The translations under genes and the position numbers were made by a program. A stretch of 64,000 nt of DNA from Bacillus sp. JCM 19034 (GTDB lineage: Bacteria > Bacillota > Bacilli > Bacillales > Bacillaceae_D). The stretch is taken from NCBI RefSeq assembly GCF_001310635.1, contig NZ_BAXR01000003.1, positions 108,261-172,260 on the forward strand, given 5' to 3'. Positions 45,410 through 55,836 of this stretch are shown here, piece by piece (position 1 is the stretch's first letter; every line of letters begins with the position of its first letter). The notes under the pieces are model-generated. The model was not told where the DNA came from, searched no databases, and saw only the letters and a list, made by a program, of their open reading frames with translations.

Positions 45410-47554
45410 TTGAAACGAACAATAGTTAAATCACTTTTACTAGTTTTAGCAGCAACGGTAATAGTAATAGTAGGTACAATGCCTGTTAGTGGGGAAAAAG
45501 ATATGACTATTCATGAATATGTTAACAATATGCAGCCTGGATGGAATGTCGGTAATACATTAGATGCGGTTGGCGGTGAAACAAATTGGGGTAATCCAAT
45601 GATTACTGAGGAACTTATTCAACAAATTGCAGCACAAGGATTTAAAAGTATCCGTATCCCAATCACATGGGAGCATGAACTAGGAGAAGGACCTGATTAT
45701 GAAATTAATCCGACTTATTTAGCACGAGTTGAAGAGGTTGTGAATTGGGCTTTAGAAGCTGATTTATTTGTTATGATTAATCTTCATCATGATTCATGGT
45801 TGTGGGTAAATGAGATGGACGAGCCCAATGATCTCGTTCATCAGCGCTATGATGCAATTTGGAGGCAAATTGCAGATCATTTTAAAGATCATTCTATTAA
45901 ATTAATGTTTGAAAGTATTAATGAGCCACGATTTGGTGATGGTTGGGGAGTTGCAGAAGGTGATCATGAAAAAGTAGATGCATTAAATCGTAGCTTCTTT
46001 CATATAGTAAGGGAGTCTGGTGGCAATAATGATACTAGACCGCTAGTGTTACCAACGATTGAGACTGCGTCTGATCAAGAGGACTTAGATGAGTTAAAGA
46101 GAACGATTGATGATCTTAATGACCCTAATTTAATTGCAACAGTACATTATTATGGTTTTTGGCCGTTTAGTGTAAATGTTGCAGGGCATACGACTTTTGA
46201 TCAGGAAACTCGAGATCATATACATGATACATTTGATCGAGTTCACGAAACATTTGTAGACAATGGCATTCCTGTTATTGTCGGTGAGTTTGGTTTACTA
46301 GGATTTGATCGACATACAGGTGTAATCCAGCAAGGAGAGAAATTAAAATTCTTTGAATATTTAATTCACTATTTTAATGAGAAAGAAATTACTCATATGC
46401 TGTGGGATAATGGTCAACATTTTAATCGCCATACGTTTGAGTGGCAAGACCATGAGTTATATCAAATGATGAAGGAAAGCTGGGCAGGGAGATCAGCTGT
46501 TGCTGAGTCAAATTTGATTTTCTTAAACGCGGAAGAAAGTATTCGTGATCAAGAAATGTTGCTGCAACTGAACGGTAATACGTTTGAATCGTTATCTTTT
46601 AATGGACAAGAACTCCAAAAAGGTGAAGATTATCAACTACAAGGTGAAGTACTAACATTAAAAGCAAATTTGTTAGAGAGGATTACTGATCTAGATGTAT
46701 TAGGATTTCAAGCTCATTTAACAGCATCATTTAATCAAGGGGCAAATTGGCGATTTGATGTTATATCATATAAACGTCCTGAGATGTCTGATGTTGAAGG
46801 GGGAGTTAGTGATTTCGGAATACCGACAGCCTTTAATGGAGATCAGTTAGCTACAATGGAAGCGTATGATGAAAGTGGAGCTGGTGTAGGACCACAAAAT
46901 TGGACAAGGTTTAAAGAATTTGATTACGCTTTCAGACCAACAGGGGACGAGATTGTTCTGACACAAGAATTTTTCAACGAACTTCATGACGGTGTATTTT
47001 ATTTAACGTTTCATTTTTGGAGTGGAGAAACAGTTGATGCCGTTTTGCGTAGAAATGGTCAAAGTGTCGGAGTAGAAATCTTGTCAGACGAAGAAGTAGA
47101 AGAAACACCACCAACATCACCTGAGAATTCAGATGCTACGGAAAACGATGAAAACGATGAAAACGATGAAAACGATGAAAACGATGAAAACGATGAAAAC
47201 GATGAAAATGATGAAAACGATGAAAATGATGAAAACGATGAAAACGATGAAAACGATGAAAACGATGAAAACGATGAAAACGATGAAAACGGCGAAAACG
47301 ATGAAAATGATGATGAGTCTGGTAACAATCGCAACGGAGAGTATAAGTCAAACAATCAGGTAAAAAAGAAAAATGGCACAAAGGGAGATTTTAAAACGAT
47401 AGATAATATGACTCATGCAGATAATGAAGATCGTTTACCTAATACAGCAACAGACTTCTATTCGTTTCTGTTAAGTGGTGTTTTGTTGGTTGTTATAGGG
47501 TTTGCTTCTGTTTTTGTTTTTGAGAATGAGAAGCAAAACAGTAAGTTAATGTAA
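45410..47554 (+). CDS. Wall-anchored GH5 endoglucanase with CBM46-type modules, acidic repeat linker and LPNTA sorting signal
   Basis: A secreted cellulase of about 714 residues. Layout: signal peptide (KRTIVKSLLLVLAATVIVIV, cleavage near PVSG); GH5 barrel (about 35-365) with acid/base Glu in FESINEPRFG and nucleophile Glu in IPVIVGEFGLLG; an X2/Ig-like module (about 375-455); a CBM46-type module (about 460-565) as in alkaline cellulases of alkaliphilic Bacillus; an E-N-D repeat linker; a short basic stretch; sorting signal LPNTA (about 675) with hydrophobic segment and charged tail. LPNTA is the motif used by B. anthracis SrtC-type sortases. Start is TTG 45410 (AGGTAGG upstream) or GTG 45401. 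A cre site precedes it. No sortase gene is in the window. Confidence 0.88.
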   Translation: MKRTIVKSLLLVLAATVIVIVGTMPVSGEKDMTIHEYVNNMQPGWNVGNTLDAVGGETNWGNPMITEELIQQIAAQGFKSIRIPITWEHELGEGPDYEINPTYLARVEEVVNWALEADLFVMINLHHDSWLWVNEMDEPNDLVHQRYDAIWRQIADHFKDHSIKLMFESINEPRFGDGWGVAEGDHEKVDALNRSFFHIVRESGGNNDTRPLVLPTIETASDQEDLDELKRTIDDLNDPNLIATVHYYGFWPFSVNVAGHTTFDQETRDHIHDTFDRVHETFVDNGIPVIVGEFGLLGFDRHTGVIQQGEKLKFFEYLIHYFNEKEITHMLWDNGQHFNRHTFEWQDHELYQMMKESWAGRSAVAESNLIFLNAEESIRDQEMLLQLNGNTFESLSFNGQELQKGEDYQLQGEVLTLKANLLERITDLDVLGFQAHLTASFNQGANWRFDVISYKRPEMSDVEGGVSDFGIPTAFNGDQLATMEAYDESGAGVGPQNWTRFKEFDYAFRPTGDEIVLTQEFFNELHDGVFYLTFHFWSGETVDAVLRRNGQSVGVEILSDEEVEETPPTSPENSDATENDENDENDENDENDENDENDENDENDENDENDENDENDENDENDENDENGENDENDDESGNNRNGEYKSNNQVKKKNGTKGDFKTIDNMTHADNEDRLPNTATDFYSFLLSGVLLVVIGFASVFVFENEKQNSKLM
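47142..47310 (+). repeat. 9-bp tandem repeat encoding an (Glu-Asn-Asp)n linker
   Basis: About 19 copies of the unit GAAAACGAT, with rare third-base changes (AAT for AAC) and one GGC for GAT. It stays in frame with the cellulase and encodes an acidic spacer between the CBM and the wall anchor. Because 9 is a multiple of 3, copy-number change would alter linker length without breaking the frame. Confidence 0.9.
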
Positions 47555-47570
47555 ATATTTAGATTTTACT

Positions 47571-47611
47571 TGTCCTAAAAGGTCTGCAATTGACCATTTA
47601 GGACATTTTTT
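47571..47611 (+). terminator. Rho-independent terminator after the cellulase gene
   Basis: TGTCCTAAAAGGTC pairs with GACCATTTAGGACA (one mismatch), followed by a run of T. Confidence 0.85.
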
Positions 47612-47748
47612 CGAAAGATAATCAACTAATTAACAATAGGAGTTTTAGTAAGATTCATTTATAAACAAAAATAAACAAACATATATACAATATAAAACAA
47701 AGGTGATATACTTTAATCAGAAGTAAAAACAACTTTATGGAGGTTATT

Positions 47749-49818
47749 ATGGTACAAAATCGTTGGGATGAAACAAAAGCGGAAACAATAACGCCAGGGT
47801 TAGAAGAGCTTGTATATCGCTCTAATTTAATTGGGTCAGACCGTGCTGTTTGTAACTGGGGTGGCGGTAATACGTCAATGAAAACAACTGTGAAAGATTT
47901 TCGTGGCCTCGATATTGAAGTAATGTGGGTTAAAGGTAGTGGTTCAGATTTAGCGACAATGAAAGCGAAAAATTTCACAGGTTTAAATCTTGAAGATATC
48001 CGTCCGTTAATGGAACGCGATGAAATGACCGATGAAGAGATGGTCGCTTATTTGTCTCATTGTATGATTGATCATACACATCCAAGAGCTTCAATTGAGA
48101 CTTTATTACATGCATTTCTTCCTTTTAAACATGTAGATCATACTCACCCGGATGCAATTATTAGTTTATGCTGTGCCGATAATGGGAAAGAGCTAGCTAA
48201 AGAAATATTTGGTGATCGTTTTGTTTGGGTTCCTTATGTAAGACCTGGCTTTACTTTATCTAAGATGATTGCTGAGGGAGTTCAACAAAACCCTAACGCT
48301 GAGCTTGTATTAATGGAAAAGCACGGCCTAGTTGTTTGGGGCGATACAGCTAAGGAAAGTTACGATAAAACAATTTCTGTCATTAATGAGGCTGAGGCAT
48401 TTATAAATAAAAAAGCTGAAGGAAAACAACCTTTTGGTGGTAAGAAGTATGAATCGTTATCAAACGAAGATCAGCAAGATTTATTAGCTCAAGTATTACC
48501 TGTTATCCGTGGTGCTGTGAGTGACGAAAAGAAAATGCTTCTAACATATGACACGGATGAAGCGATTCTTGAGTTTGTTAATAGTCATGATGCTCCAGTC
48601 CTATCTCAAGTCGGTGCTGCTTGTCCTGATCATCTAGTTCACACAAAAATGAAGCCGTTATTTGTTGAGTGGGATCCATCTACAAATGATGTCGACAGTT
48701 TAAAAGAAGCTGTTAAGGCGGGAATTGAAAGATTTAAAGAAGAATACAAAGCCTATTTTGAAGAAAATAAAAATGAAGGCGATGTAATGTTTGAACCTGC
48801 ACCACGTGTTATTTTAATTCCTGGAATTGGGATGGTGAACACAGGAAAGAATGTTACAATGGCTAATGTAAGTGGTGCTCTTTATCATCGTGCGATTTCT
48901 GTAATGAAAGGGACAACAGCCCTAGGTACGTTTGTTTCTTTAAATGAAAACGAATCTTATAATATTGAGTATTGGCCGTTAGAACTATATAAACTATCAT
49001 TGGCTCCTGCAGAAGCAGAATTCTCAAGACAAGTAGCTTTTGTAACGGGAGGAGCTGGTGGAATTGGAAGTGAGACTTGCCGTCAGTTTGTCGAGCAAGG
49101 TGCTCACGTTGTTGTTGCTGATTTAAATTTAGAAGGTGCAAAGAAGGTAGCTTCGGAGATTAATGAGCAATATGGTGACAAACGAGCTATTGCTGTTAAA
49201 ATGGATGTAACAAGTGAAGAACAAGTACAGGCAGCATTAAAGCAAGCCATTCTTACGTACGGAGGCGTAGATATTATCGTTAACAACGCAGGATTAGCTA
49301 CTTCTAGTCCAATTGAAGAAACGACGTTAAAAGAATGGAACTTAAATATGGATGTACTTGGTACCGGTTATTTTCTAGTGGCCCGGGAAGCATTTAAAGT
49401 GATGAAGAGCCAAGCAATTGGCGGAAGTATGGTCTTTATCGGTTCAAAAAATTCTGTATATGCAGGGAAAAATGCTTCAGCATACAGCTCAGTAAAAGCA
49501 CTAGAAGTTCATTTGGCGAGATGTATTGCAGCTGAAGGTGGTCAATATGGAATACGCGTAAATTCTGTATTACCTGATGCTGTCCTGCAAGGTTCAGCTA
49601 TTTGGGGTTCAAGATGGCGTGAAGAACGTGCAGCAGCATATGGAATAGAGCCAGACCAATTAGAAGAACATTACCGTAAGCGTACAACGTTACTTGTAAA
49701 TATTTATCCTAAAGATATTGCTGAATCGATTTTATTCTTCTCTTCATCTAAAGCAGCAAAAACAACAGGCTGTATGATTACTGTTGATGGAGGAGTACCA
49801 GCAGCCTTTACACGTTAA
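47749..49818 (+). CDS. rhaEW: Bifunctional rhamnulose-1-phosphate aldolase / lactaldehyde dehydrogenase (RhaEW type)
   Basis: A 689-residue fusion. The N-terminal half is a class II aldolase with KGSGSDLATMKAKNFTGL and zinc His motifs (SHCMIDHTHPRASIETLLHA, HVDHTHPDAI). The C-terminal ~265 residues are a short-chain dehydrogenase with nucleotide site VTGGAGGIGSETCRQF and catalytic YSSVKALE. In B. subtilis and relatives this fusion splits rhamnulose-1-phosphate into DHAP and lactaldehyde and oxidises the latter. ATG 47749 is the start: the upstream ATG at 47737 overlaps the GGAGG that serves it. First gene of the rhamnose cluster. Confidence 0.9.
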   Translation: MVQNRWDETKAETITPGLEELVYRSNLIGSDRAVCNWGGGNTSMKTTVKDFRGLDIEVMWVKGSGSDLATMKAKNFTGLNLEDIRPLMERDEMTDEEMVAYLSHCMIDHTHPRASIETLLHAFLPFKHVDHTHPDAIISLCCADNGKELAKEIFGDRFVWVPYVRPGFTLSKMIAEGVQQNPNAELVLMEKHGLVVWGDTAKESYDKTISVINEAEAFINKKAEGKQPFGGKKYESLSNEDQQDLLAQVLPVIRGAVSDEKKMLLTYDTDEAILEFVNSHDAPVLSQVGAACPDHLVHTKMKPLFVEWDPSTNDVDSLKEAVKAGIERFKEEYKAYFEENKNEGDVMFEPAPRVILIPGIGMVNTGKNVTMANVSGALYHRAISVMKGTTALGTFVSLNENESYNIEYWPLELYKLSLAPAEAEFSRQVAFVTGGAGGIGSETCRQFVEQGAHVVVADLNLEGAKKVASEINEQYGDKRAIAVKMDVTSEEQVQAALKQAILTYGGVDIIVNNAGLATSSPIEETTLKEWNLNMDVLGTGYFLVAREAFKVMKSQAIGGSMVFIGSKNSVYAGKNASAYSSVKALEVHLARCIAAEGGQYGIRVNSVLPDAVLQGSAIWGSRWREERAAAYGIEPDQLEEHYRKRTTLLVNIYPKDIAESILFFSSSKAAKTTGCMITVDGGVPAAFTR

Positions 49819-49837
49819 TAGGAATCGATGTGATTGC

Positions 49838-49867
49838 CCTCTCCTTTCCTAGAATAAGGAGGAGAGG
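49838..49867 (+). terminator. Intercistronic stem-loop between rhaEW and rhaB
   Basis: CCTCTCC pairs with GGAGAGG across a 16-base loop. No T run follows, so it may be a processing or attenuation site. Confidence 0.45.
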
Positions 49868-49899
49868 AATCTATTAAAATATTATTATGAAAAAGATTT

Positions 49900-49913
49900 A
49901 TAAAGCGCTTACT
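49900..49913 (+). promoter_or_regulatory. Possible cre site before rhaB
   Basis: ATAAAGCGCTTACT contains the near-palindromic cre core AAGCGCTT, with three mismatches to the full consensus at the ends. It is 16 bases before the rhaB start. Confidence 0.4.
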
Positions 49914-49929
49914 TTTTTGAGGTGATAAT

Positions 49930-51330
49930 ATGGACCAAGGCTGTTTAGCTGTTGATATTGGGGCTTCTAGTGGTAGATTGATGCACGGCTACATTAAAAA
50001 CGATAAACTAAAGCTAGATGAGATTCATCGTTTTGACAATAAAATGATTCAGAAAATGGCCATTTTGTTGGGATATTGATACGCTTTTTAATGAAATAGT
50101 AGCTGGTATAAAAAAATGTTCCCAATTACAAATAAATCCAGTTAGTATTGGCATTGATACGTGGGCTGTAGATTTTGTTTTGTTAGACGAAAATGATCAG
50201 CTATTGACAGATGCTGTTGCTTATCGTGATTCGCGTACTGATGGAATCATGGAAGAAGTAATAGCCATTATTAAAAAAGAACGGATTTATTTAGATACGG
50301 GGATACAATTTCAAAAGTTTAATACGATTTATCAATTATATGCGTTAAAGAAACAGCAGCCGGAATTATTAGATAAAGCGAAGACATTTTTAATGATCCC
50401 TGATTATTTTCACTTTCTATTAACGGGTCAAAAGGCGAATGAATATACAAACGCAACAACAACACAGCTCGTAAATGCTTTTACAAAGAAATGGGATAAG
50501 AAATTAATTGAAGCGTTAGGTTTACCTTTTGAAATATTTCAACATATTCTTTTACCGAAAGAAAAGCTTGGTTCGCTTAAACCTGAGTTAGCAAGTGAAC
50601 TGGGGTTAGAGTTAGATGTGTTTTTGCCAGCAACACATGACACAGGCTCTGCTGTACTTGCTGTTCCTGAGAAGAGTGAAACCATTTATATTAGCTCAGG
50701 AACATGGTCGTTAATTGGAATTGAGAATTCCTTTCCAATTTGTATTACGAAAGCATTAGATTATAACTTTACGAATGAAGGCGGAGTCGATTACCGTTTT
50801 CGCTTCCTAAAAAATATTATGGGACTGTGGATGATCCAAGAGGTGAAACGTTTATACAACGATCACTATTCATTTGCTGATCTAGTTACATTATCTAAGC
50901 AATATGAATCGTTTCAATCAATTGTAAATGTAGATGATCAACGCTTTTTAAAACCTGACAACATGATTGAAGAAATTCAACAATATTGTAGAGAAACAAA
51001 TCAAGAAATTCCTAGTGAGCCTGGTGAAGTAGCAAAATGTGTCTATGATAGTTTAGTAGAAAGCTATCAAAAAGCAATTGTAGAAATCGAAGAAATTGCT
51101 GAAAAAAATATGACACGATTCATGTTATCGGTGGAGGAAGTCAAAACGAGCAATTAAATCAGCTACTTGCTGATCGAACGAAGAAAGAAGTTTCAGCCGG
51201 TCCGATTGAAGCAACCGCTATCGGTAATGTCGTTTCTCAATTAATGGCTTTAGGTGAGTTAGATGAGATTACGGTCGCACGTCAGTTGATTGCTAAGTCA
51301 TTTGATTTAAAACGTTTTGTGGCAAAATAA
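49930..51330 (+). CDS. rhaB: Rhamnulokinase (three apparent frameshifts)
   Basis: An FGGY-family kinase of about 468 residues that phosphorylates L-rhamnulose. N-terminal [17 protein letters not shown] is typical. One A short at 50053-50056 and one T short at 50063-50066 break the frame; restored, it reads [20 protein letters not shown] and [17 protein letters not shown]. Then come [13 protein letters not shown] and, after a run of seven A at 51102-51108 that should be eight, [20 protein letters not shown] and [20 protein letters not shown]. It starts at ATG 49930 after GAGGTGA. It lies between rhaEW and rhaA. Confidence 0.88.
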
Positions 51331-51353
51331 AGGTACAATAAGGAGGTAGATGA

Positions 51354-52610
51354 ATGAGTAACAGTCAAGCATTTGAAAGTGCAAAAAAGGAATATGGACA
51401 ATGGGGAATAAACATTGATGAAGTGTTTGAAACGCTAAAGAAAATCCCAATTTCAATCCATTGCTGGCAAGGCGATGATGTTGGTGGTTTTGAAGTGAAT
51501 CGCGGTGAATTATCAGGTGGGATTGATGTAACGGGAAATTATCCAGGGAAAGCTAGAAATGCAGATGAACTTCGAGCTGACATTGAAAAGGCATTGTCAC
51601 TTATTCCAGGTAAGCATCGGATTAATCTACATGCCATATATGCTGAAACGGATGGGGAAGTTGTCGAACGGGATCAGCTAGAGCCGAAGCATTTTAAGAA
51701 CTGGGTTAAGTGGGCGAAAGAACGAGGGTTAGGTCTTGATTTTAATCCAACATTATTTTCTCACGAAAAAGCATCTGATGGCTTAACGCTTTCGCATCCT
51801 GATCCGGAAATTCGTCAATATTGGATCGATCATTGTAAAGCAAGTCGTAAAATTGGGGAATACTTTGGACGCGAATTAGGGACGCCATGTTTAACGAACA
51901 TTTGGATACCTGACGGGTACAAGGATACACCTAGTGATCGTTTAACACCAAGACGCCGTTTACTGGAATCACTTGATGAAATTTTCGCAGAAACAATTGA
52001 TAAGAACTACTTAGTAGATGCTGTTGAAAGTAAATTATTTGGCATTGGCTCGGAAGCATTTGTCGTTGGATCTCATGAATTTTATTTGAACTATGCACTG
52101 AAGAACAATATTAATTGTTTATTAGATACAGGACATTATCACCCGACTGAAATGGTATCTAATAAGATCTCGTCAATGCTCTTATTCTTTGATCAGCTCG
52201 CATTACACGTTTCAAGACCTGTTAGATGGGATAGTGATCATGTTGTTACGTTTGATGATGAATTGAAGGAAATTGCAATGGAAATAGTCCGTAATGATGC
52301 TCTTGATAAAGTAATGATTGGTTTGGATTTCTTTGATGCTAGTATTAATCGGGTTGCAGCATGGACAATCGGTACTCGTAATATGATTAAAGCATTGTTA
52401 TATGCACTGCTACTTCCTCATCGGAAATTAATAGAGCTTCAAGAAAAAGGCGATTATACGAGACGGTTAGCTTTATTAGAGGAATTTAAAACGTATCCAT
52501 TTGGAGTCATTTGGAATCAGTATTGTCAAGAAATGGGTGTGCCCGCTAAGGAAAATTGGTTGCAAGATATAGAGGAGTATGAAGAACAAATTCTATCAAA
52601 ACGTTCTTAA
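51354..52610 (+). CDS. rhaA: L-rhamnose isomerase
   Basis: A 418-residue isomerase converting L-rhamnose to L-rhamnulose. Characteristic stretches are [36 protein letters not shown], metal-site [11 protein letters not shown] and [20 protein letters not shown], and [17 protein letters not shown] 51354 follows AAGGAGG. It ends the rhaEW-rhaB-rhaA cluster; no mutarotase RhaM or rhamnose transporter is adjacent. Confidence 0.93.
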   Translation: MSNSQAFESAKKEYGQWGINIDEVFETLKKIPISIHCWQGDDVGGFEVNRGELSGGIDVTGNYPGKARNADELRADIEKALSLIPGKHRINLHAIYAETDGEVVERDQLEPKHFKNWVKWAKERGLGLDFNPTLFSHEKASDGLTLSHPDPEIRQYWIDHCKASRKIGEYFGRELGTPCLTNIWIPDGYKDTPSDRLTPRRRLLESLDEIFAETIDKNYLVDAVESKLFGIGSEAFVVGSHEFYLNYALKNNINCLLDTGHYHPTEMVSNKISSMLLFFDQLALHVSRPVRWDSDHVVTFDDELKEIAMEIVRNDALDKVMIGLDFFDASINRVAAWTIGTRNMIKALLYALLLPHRKLIELQEKGDYTRRLALLEEFKTYPFGVIWNQYCQEMGVPAKENWLQDIEEYEEQILSKRS

Positions 52611-52616
52611 ATAAAG

Positions 52617-52657
52617 ATGCAGTCAGGCTTGCTTGCTTGTCTGCATTTCTCCTTTTT
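52617..52657 (+). terminator. Rho-independent terminator after rhaA
   Basis: ATGCAG and CTGCAT frame an extended imperfect stem (AGTCAGGC with GCTTGTCT), followed by TCTCCTTTTT. Confidence 0.7.
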
Positions 52658-52785
52658 ACTAAATTATTTAGCCAATTGTAGTAAAGGTCTGCACAAATTC
52701 CTTATAAGAATGTATGATTATTGAAACAGCCTTGTTGTGACAAGTCATTTAAAATGAAGGATGCATAGAAATGAGGGATTAAAAG

Positions 52786-53505
52786 ATGAAGGTCTCCTTA
52801 TATATTACTTGCTTAGCAGATGTGTTTTATCCGAAAGTCGGGGAGCATGTCGTTGAAATCTTAGAACGTAATGGCTGTGAAGTAGACGTACCTCAGCAGC
52901 AAACATGTTGTGGTCAGCCTGCTTATAACAGCGGTTATCATAAAGAAACTCGTGATGTTGCCAAACATACGATCCGAACGTTCGAAAAAGCAGACTATGT
53001 TGTTATTCCATCTGGCTCTTGTGGGGCTATGCTTCATGAATATCCGCACTTATTTAAGGATGAACTAGAATGGAAGCAAAAAGCAGAAAAGTTAGTGGAA
53101 AAAACATATGAGTTTACGCAATTTATAGTTGATGTGTTAAAAGTGGAAGATTTAGGTGCCGTTTTTCCGAAGAAAGTGACCTATCATACATCTTGTCATA
53201 TGACTAGATTATTAGGCGTAAAGGATACACCGATCAAATTATTAAACAACGTGAAAGGGCTTGAATATACACCTTTGCCAAATAAAGAGACGTGTTGTGG
53301 GTTTGGCGGTACGTTTTCAGTTAAAATGGTTCCGATTTCGGAACAGATGGTAAATGAAAAAATAGAGCATATCGAAGAGACTGATGCTGAAGTATTAGTA
53401 GGTGCAGATTGCGGCTGTTTAATGAACATTGGTGGGCGAATAAATCGTAGTGGAAAACAAATTCAAGTGATGCATATCGCTGAAGTATTAAATAGTCGAT
53501 CGTAG
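52786..53505 (+). CDS. lutA: L-lactate utilisation Fe-S subunit LutA
   Basis: A 239-residue protein with two CCG domains ([15 protein letters not shown] and [15 protein letters not shown]), the Cys-rich motif that binds an Fe-S cluster and is typical of LutA/GlcF-type subunits. It works with LutB and LutC to oxidise L-lactate to pyruvate. ATG 52786 is used. LutB follows 14 bases later. Confidence 0.92.
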   Translation: MKVSLYITCLADVFYPKVGEHVVEILERNGCEVDVPQQQTCCGQPAYNSGYHKETRDVAKHTIRTFEKADYVVIPSGSCGAMLHEYPHLFKDELEWKQKAEKLVEKTYEFTQFIVDVLKVEDLGAVFPKKVTYHTSCHMTRLLGVKDTPIKLLNNVKGLEYTPLPNKETCCGFGGTFSVKMVPISEQMVNEKIEHIEETDAEVLVGADCGCLMNIGGRINRSGKQIQVMHIAEVLNSRS

Positions 53506-53519
53506 AGGAGGGGATTGTA

Positions 53520-54945
53520 GTGGCAATGAAAATTAGTGAAGATCGCTTTTTTGATCGAGTGGATAAGGGCATTCATAATGACTTTATGCGTAAAGCGATG
53601 GTATCAGCACAAGATAGGTTAAAAGATCGTAAGCTAACAGCACAAGAGGAGTTAGGGAATTGGGAAGACTGGCGCCATTTAGCTGAAGAAATTCGTCAGC
53701 ATACACTTGAGCATTTGGACTATTATTTAGAGCAGCTCGCGGATAATGTAACAAAGCGTGGTGGGCATGTTTTTTTTGCTGAAACAGCTGAAGAGGCCAA
53801 TGAATACATTTCCAACGTCGTGAAGAGTAAAGAAGCGAAAAAGATTATTAAATCAAAATCAATGGTAACGGAAGAAATAAGTATGAATGAAGCTTTAGAA
53901 AGTCTAGGTTGCGAAGTGATTGAATCTGATTAGGAGAATATATTCTACAAATTGATGATCATGACCCGCCTTCACATATTGTTGCACCTGCTCTACATAA
54001 AAACAAAGAGCAAATCCGTGATACATTTAAGGAGAAGCTTCAGTATACCGATTCTTCACAACCAGAGGAATTAGCATTATTTGCTCGAGAACAGCTGCGT
54101 GAAGAGTTTTTAAAAGCTGATATTGGAATTACCGGCTGTAATTTTGCAGTTGCTGAATCTGGTGCGATTTCCCTTGTGACAAATGAAGGAAATGCTCGAT
54201 TGGCAACGACTTTACCTGATACGCAAATAACAGTAATGGGAATGGAACGAATTGTTCCAACTTGGGAAGAGCTAGATATTTTAGTGAGTATGCTATGCCG
54301 AAGTGCAGTAGGACAAAAGCTGACGAGCTATATCACAGGCCTAACAGGCCCAAAAGAAGAAGGAGATGTAGATGGTCCAGAAGAATTTCATCTCGTCATT
54401 GTAGATAATGGACGTTCCAATATTTTGGGGACAGAATTTCAATCGGTTTTACAATGCATTCGTTGTGCAGCATGCATCAATGTATGTCCGATTTATCGGC
54501 ATGTTGGTGGGCATTCCTATGGTTCTATTTATCCAGGTCCTATTGGTGCCGTACTTTCTCCGTTGCTTGGAGGCTATGATGATTACAAGGAGTTACCCTA
54601 TGCATCAAGTTTATGTGCCGCTTGTTCAGAAGCATGTCCTGTGAAGATCCCACTTCATGAGTTATTAATTAAACATCGTCGAACAATTGTAGAAGAACAG
54701 AAAAAGAGCGGTTTTGGTGAAAAGTTTGCGATGCGTGGATTTGCATTAGCGGCAAGTAATCCAATGATTTTCCAGTCGGCAGTCAAATCAGCACCAATGG
54801 TGATGAGCCTTTCTCAAAAGGTGGGACAATTTCTAAAGGACCAGGCCCTATAAAGCCATGGACTGACATTCGTGATCTTCCTGAACCGAGTAAACAATCT
54901 TTTAAAAATTGGTTTAAAGAAAGGGAGAAAGGAGGACGACATTAA
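53520..54945 (+). CDS. lutB: L-lactate utilisation Fe-S subunit LutB (two apparent frameshifts)
   Basis: About 476 residues. The N-terminal DUF162-type region ([34 protein letters not shown]) is followed by a double 4Fe-4S ferredoxin domain ([20 protein letters not shown] and [19 protein letters not shown]). One T lost near 53931 and one A lost at 54835-54837 break the frame; restored, it reads [20 protein letters not shown] and [19 protein letters not shown], ending in TAA that overlaps the lutC ATG (TAATG). GTG 53520 follows GAGGAGGGG. Member of lutABC. Confidence 0.9.
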
Positions 54946-55655
54946 TGGTAAAAGGGAATGTTCAGCATAAGGAGCGGTTTCTAAATAAGATTGCTAAAAA
55001 TCTAGGGCGCGAGCGTATTAAGGACGGGGTGAAGCGGCCCGAATGGCAGAAACAGCCTCAGTACGATGTTTTTAAAGGAGAAACACAAGACCAGTTAGTT
55101 GAACGATTAATTGAGCAATGTGCACATATTCATACAACTGTGAAACAAGTGCCAAAAGACAATTTAATTGATGCACTAGAGGGAATTGTAAATGAACTAT
55201 GTGCTAAATCAATTGTATATTGGGACGATCCTCGCTTTGATGAATATAAACTATCTGACTATTTACAAGCTTCAAAGTTAGATGCATATCGATGGGATGT
55301 TAATAGGGGTAATGATAATATTCAAAAGGCGGAACAAGCAGATATTGGGATAACATTTTCAGATATGACGTTAGCGGAATCTGGAACAGTCGTGCTTTTA
55401 AGTGATAACGGTAAAGGGCGATCGGTTAGTTTACTTCCAACTCATTATATTGCCATTATTCCAAAAAGTACGATCGTTCCACGAATGACTCAAGCTGCTG
55501 AAATGTTACACAAAATGCAACAGGAACAAGGTTCTGTTCCATCATGTATTAATTTTATTTCTGGCCCTAGTAATAGTGCAGATATTGAGATGAATTTAGT
55601 TGTCGGTGTACATGGGCCTATCCAGGCGTATTATTTGATTGTTGAAGACTGTTAA
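54945..55655 (+). CDS. lutC: L-lactate utilisation protein LutC
   Basis: A 236-residue DUF162/LutC protein. Typical segments are ADIGITFSDMTLAESGTVVL, PTHYIAIIPKSTIVPRM and CINFISGPSNSADIEMNLVV with GVHGP. It starts at ATG 54945, overlapping the lutB stop, so translation is coupled. No LutR regulator is adjacent. Confidence 0.92.
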   Translation: MVKGNVQHKERFLNKIAKNLGRERIKDGVKRPEWQKQPQYDVFKGETQDQLVERLIEQCAHIHTTVKQVPKDNLIDALEGIVNELCAKSIVYWDDPRFDEYKLSDYLQASKLDAYRWDVNRGNDNIQKAEQADIGITFSDMTLAESGTVVLLSDNGKGRSVSLLPTHYIAIIPKSTIVPRMTQAAEMLHKMQQEQGSVPSCINFISGPSNSADIEMNLVVGVHGPIQAYYLIVEDC

Positions 55656-55668
55656 ATAAGGAATGAAG

Positions 55669-55698
55669 GAGAAGATGGGTAAAAGAATCTTCTCTTTT
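55669..55698 (+). terminator. Probable terminator after lutABC
   Basis: GAGAAGAT pairs with ATCTTCTC, followed by TTTTCCC. Confidence 0.6.
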
Positions 55699-55836
55699 CC
55701 CTTACAAAAAACAGCAATCACTCCCTTCTTTCATATACATATTCCTCTTGGGGTGGAAATCATACTATCGTACATATAATTAGAAGGAAAAACGATAAGG
55801 ATGTAGAATAGAATAATCAGAGTAAAGGAAAGGGAA

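Noticed and set aside
47142-47310. Tandem array considered as a CRISPR
   Set aside because: There are no spacers; units are contiguous 9-mers in frame with a coding sequence, and no cas genes lie near.
47059-47381. Three extra reading frames over the cellulase repeat (poly Ser-Phe, Lys-Thr-Met and His-Arg-Phe proteins)
   Set aside because: They are artefacts of the 9-bp repeat, which is open in several frames. None has a ribosome site or a non-repeat domain.
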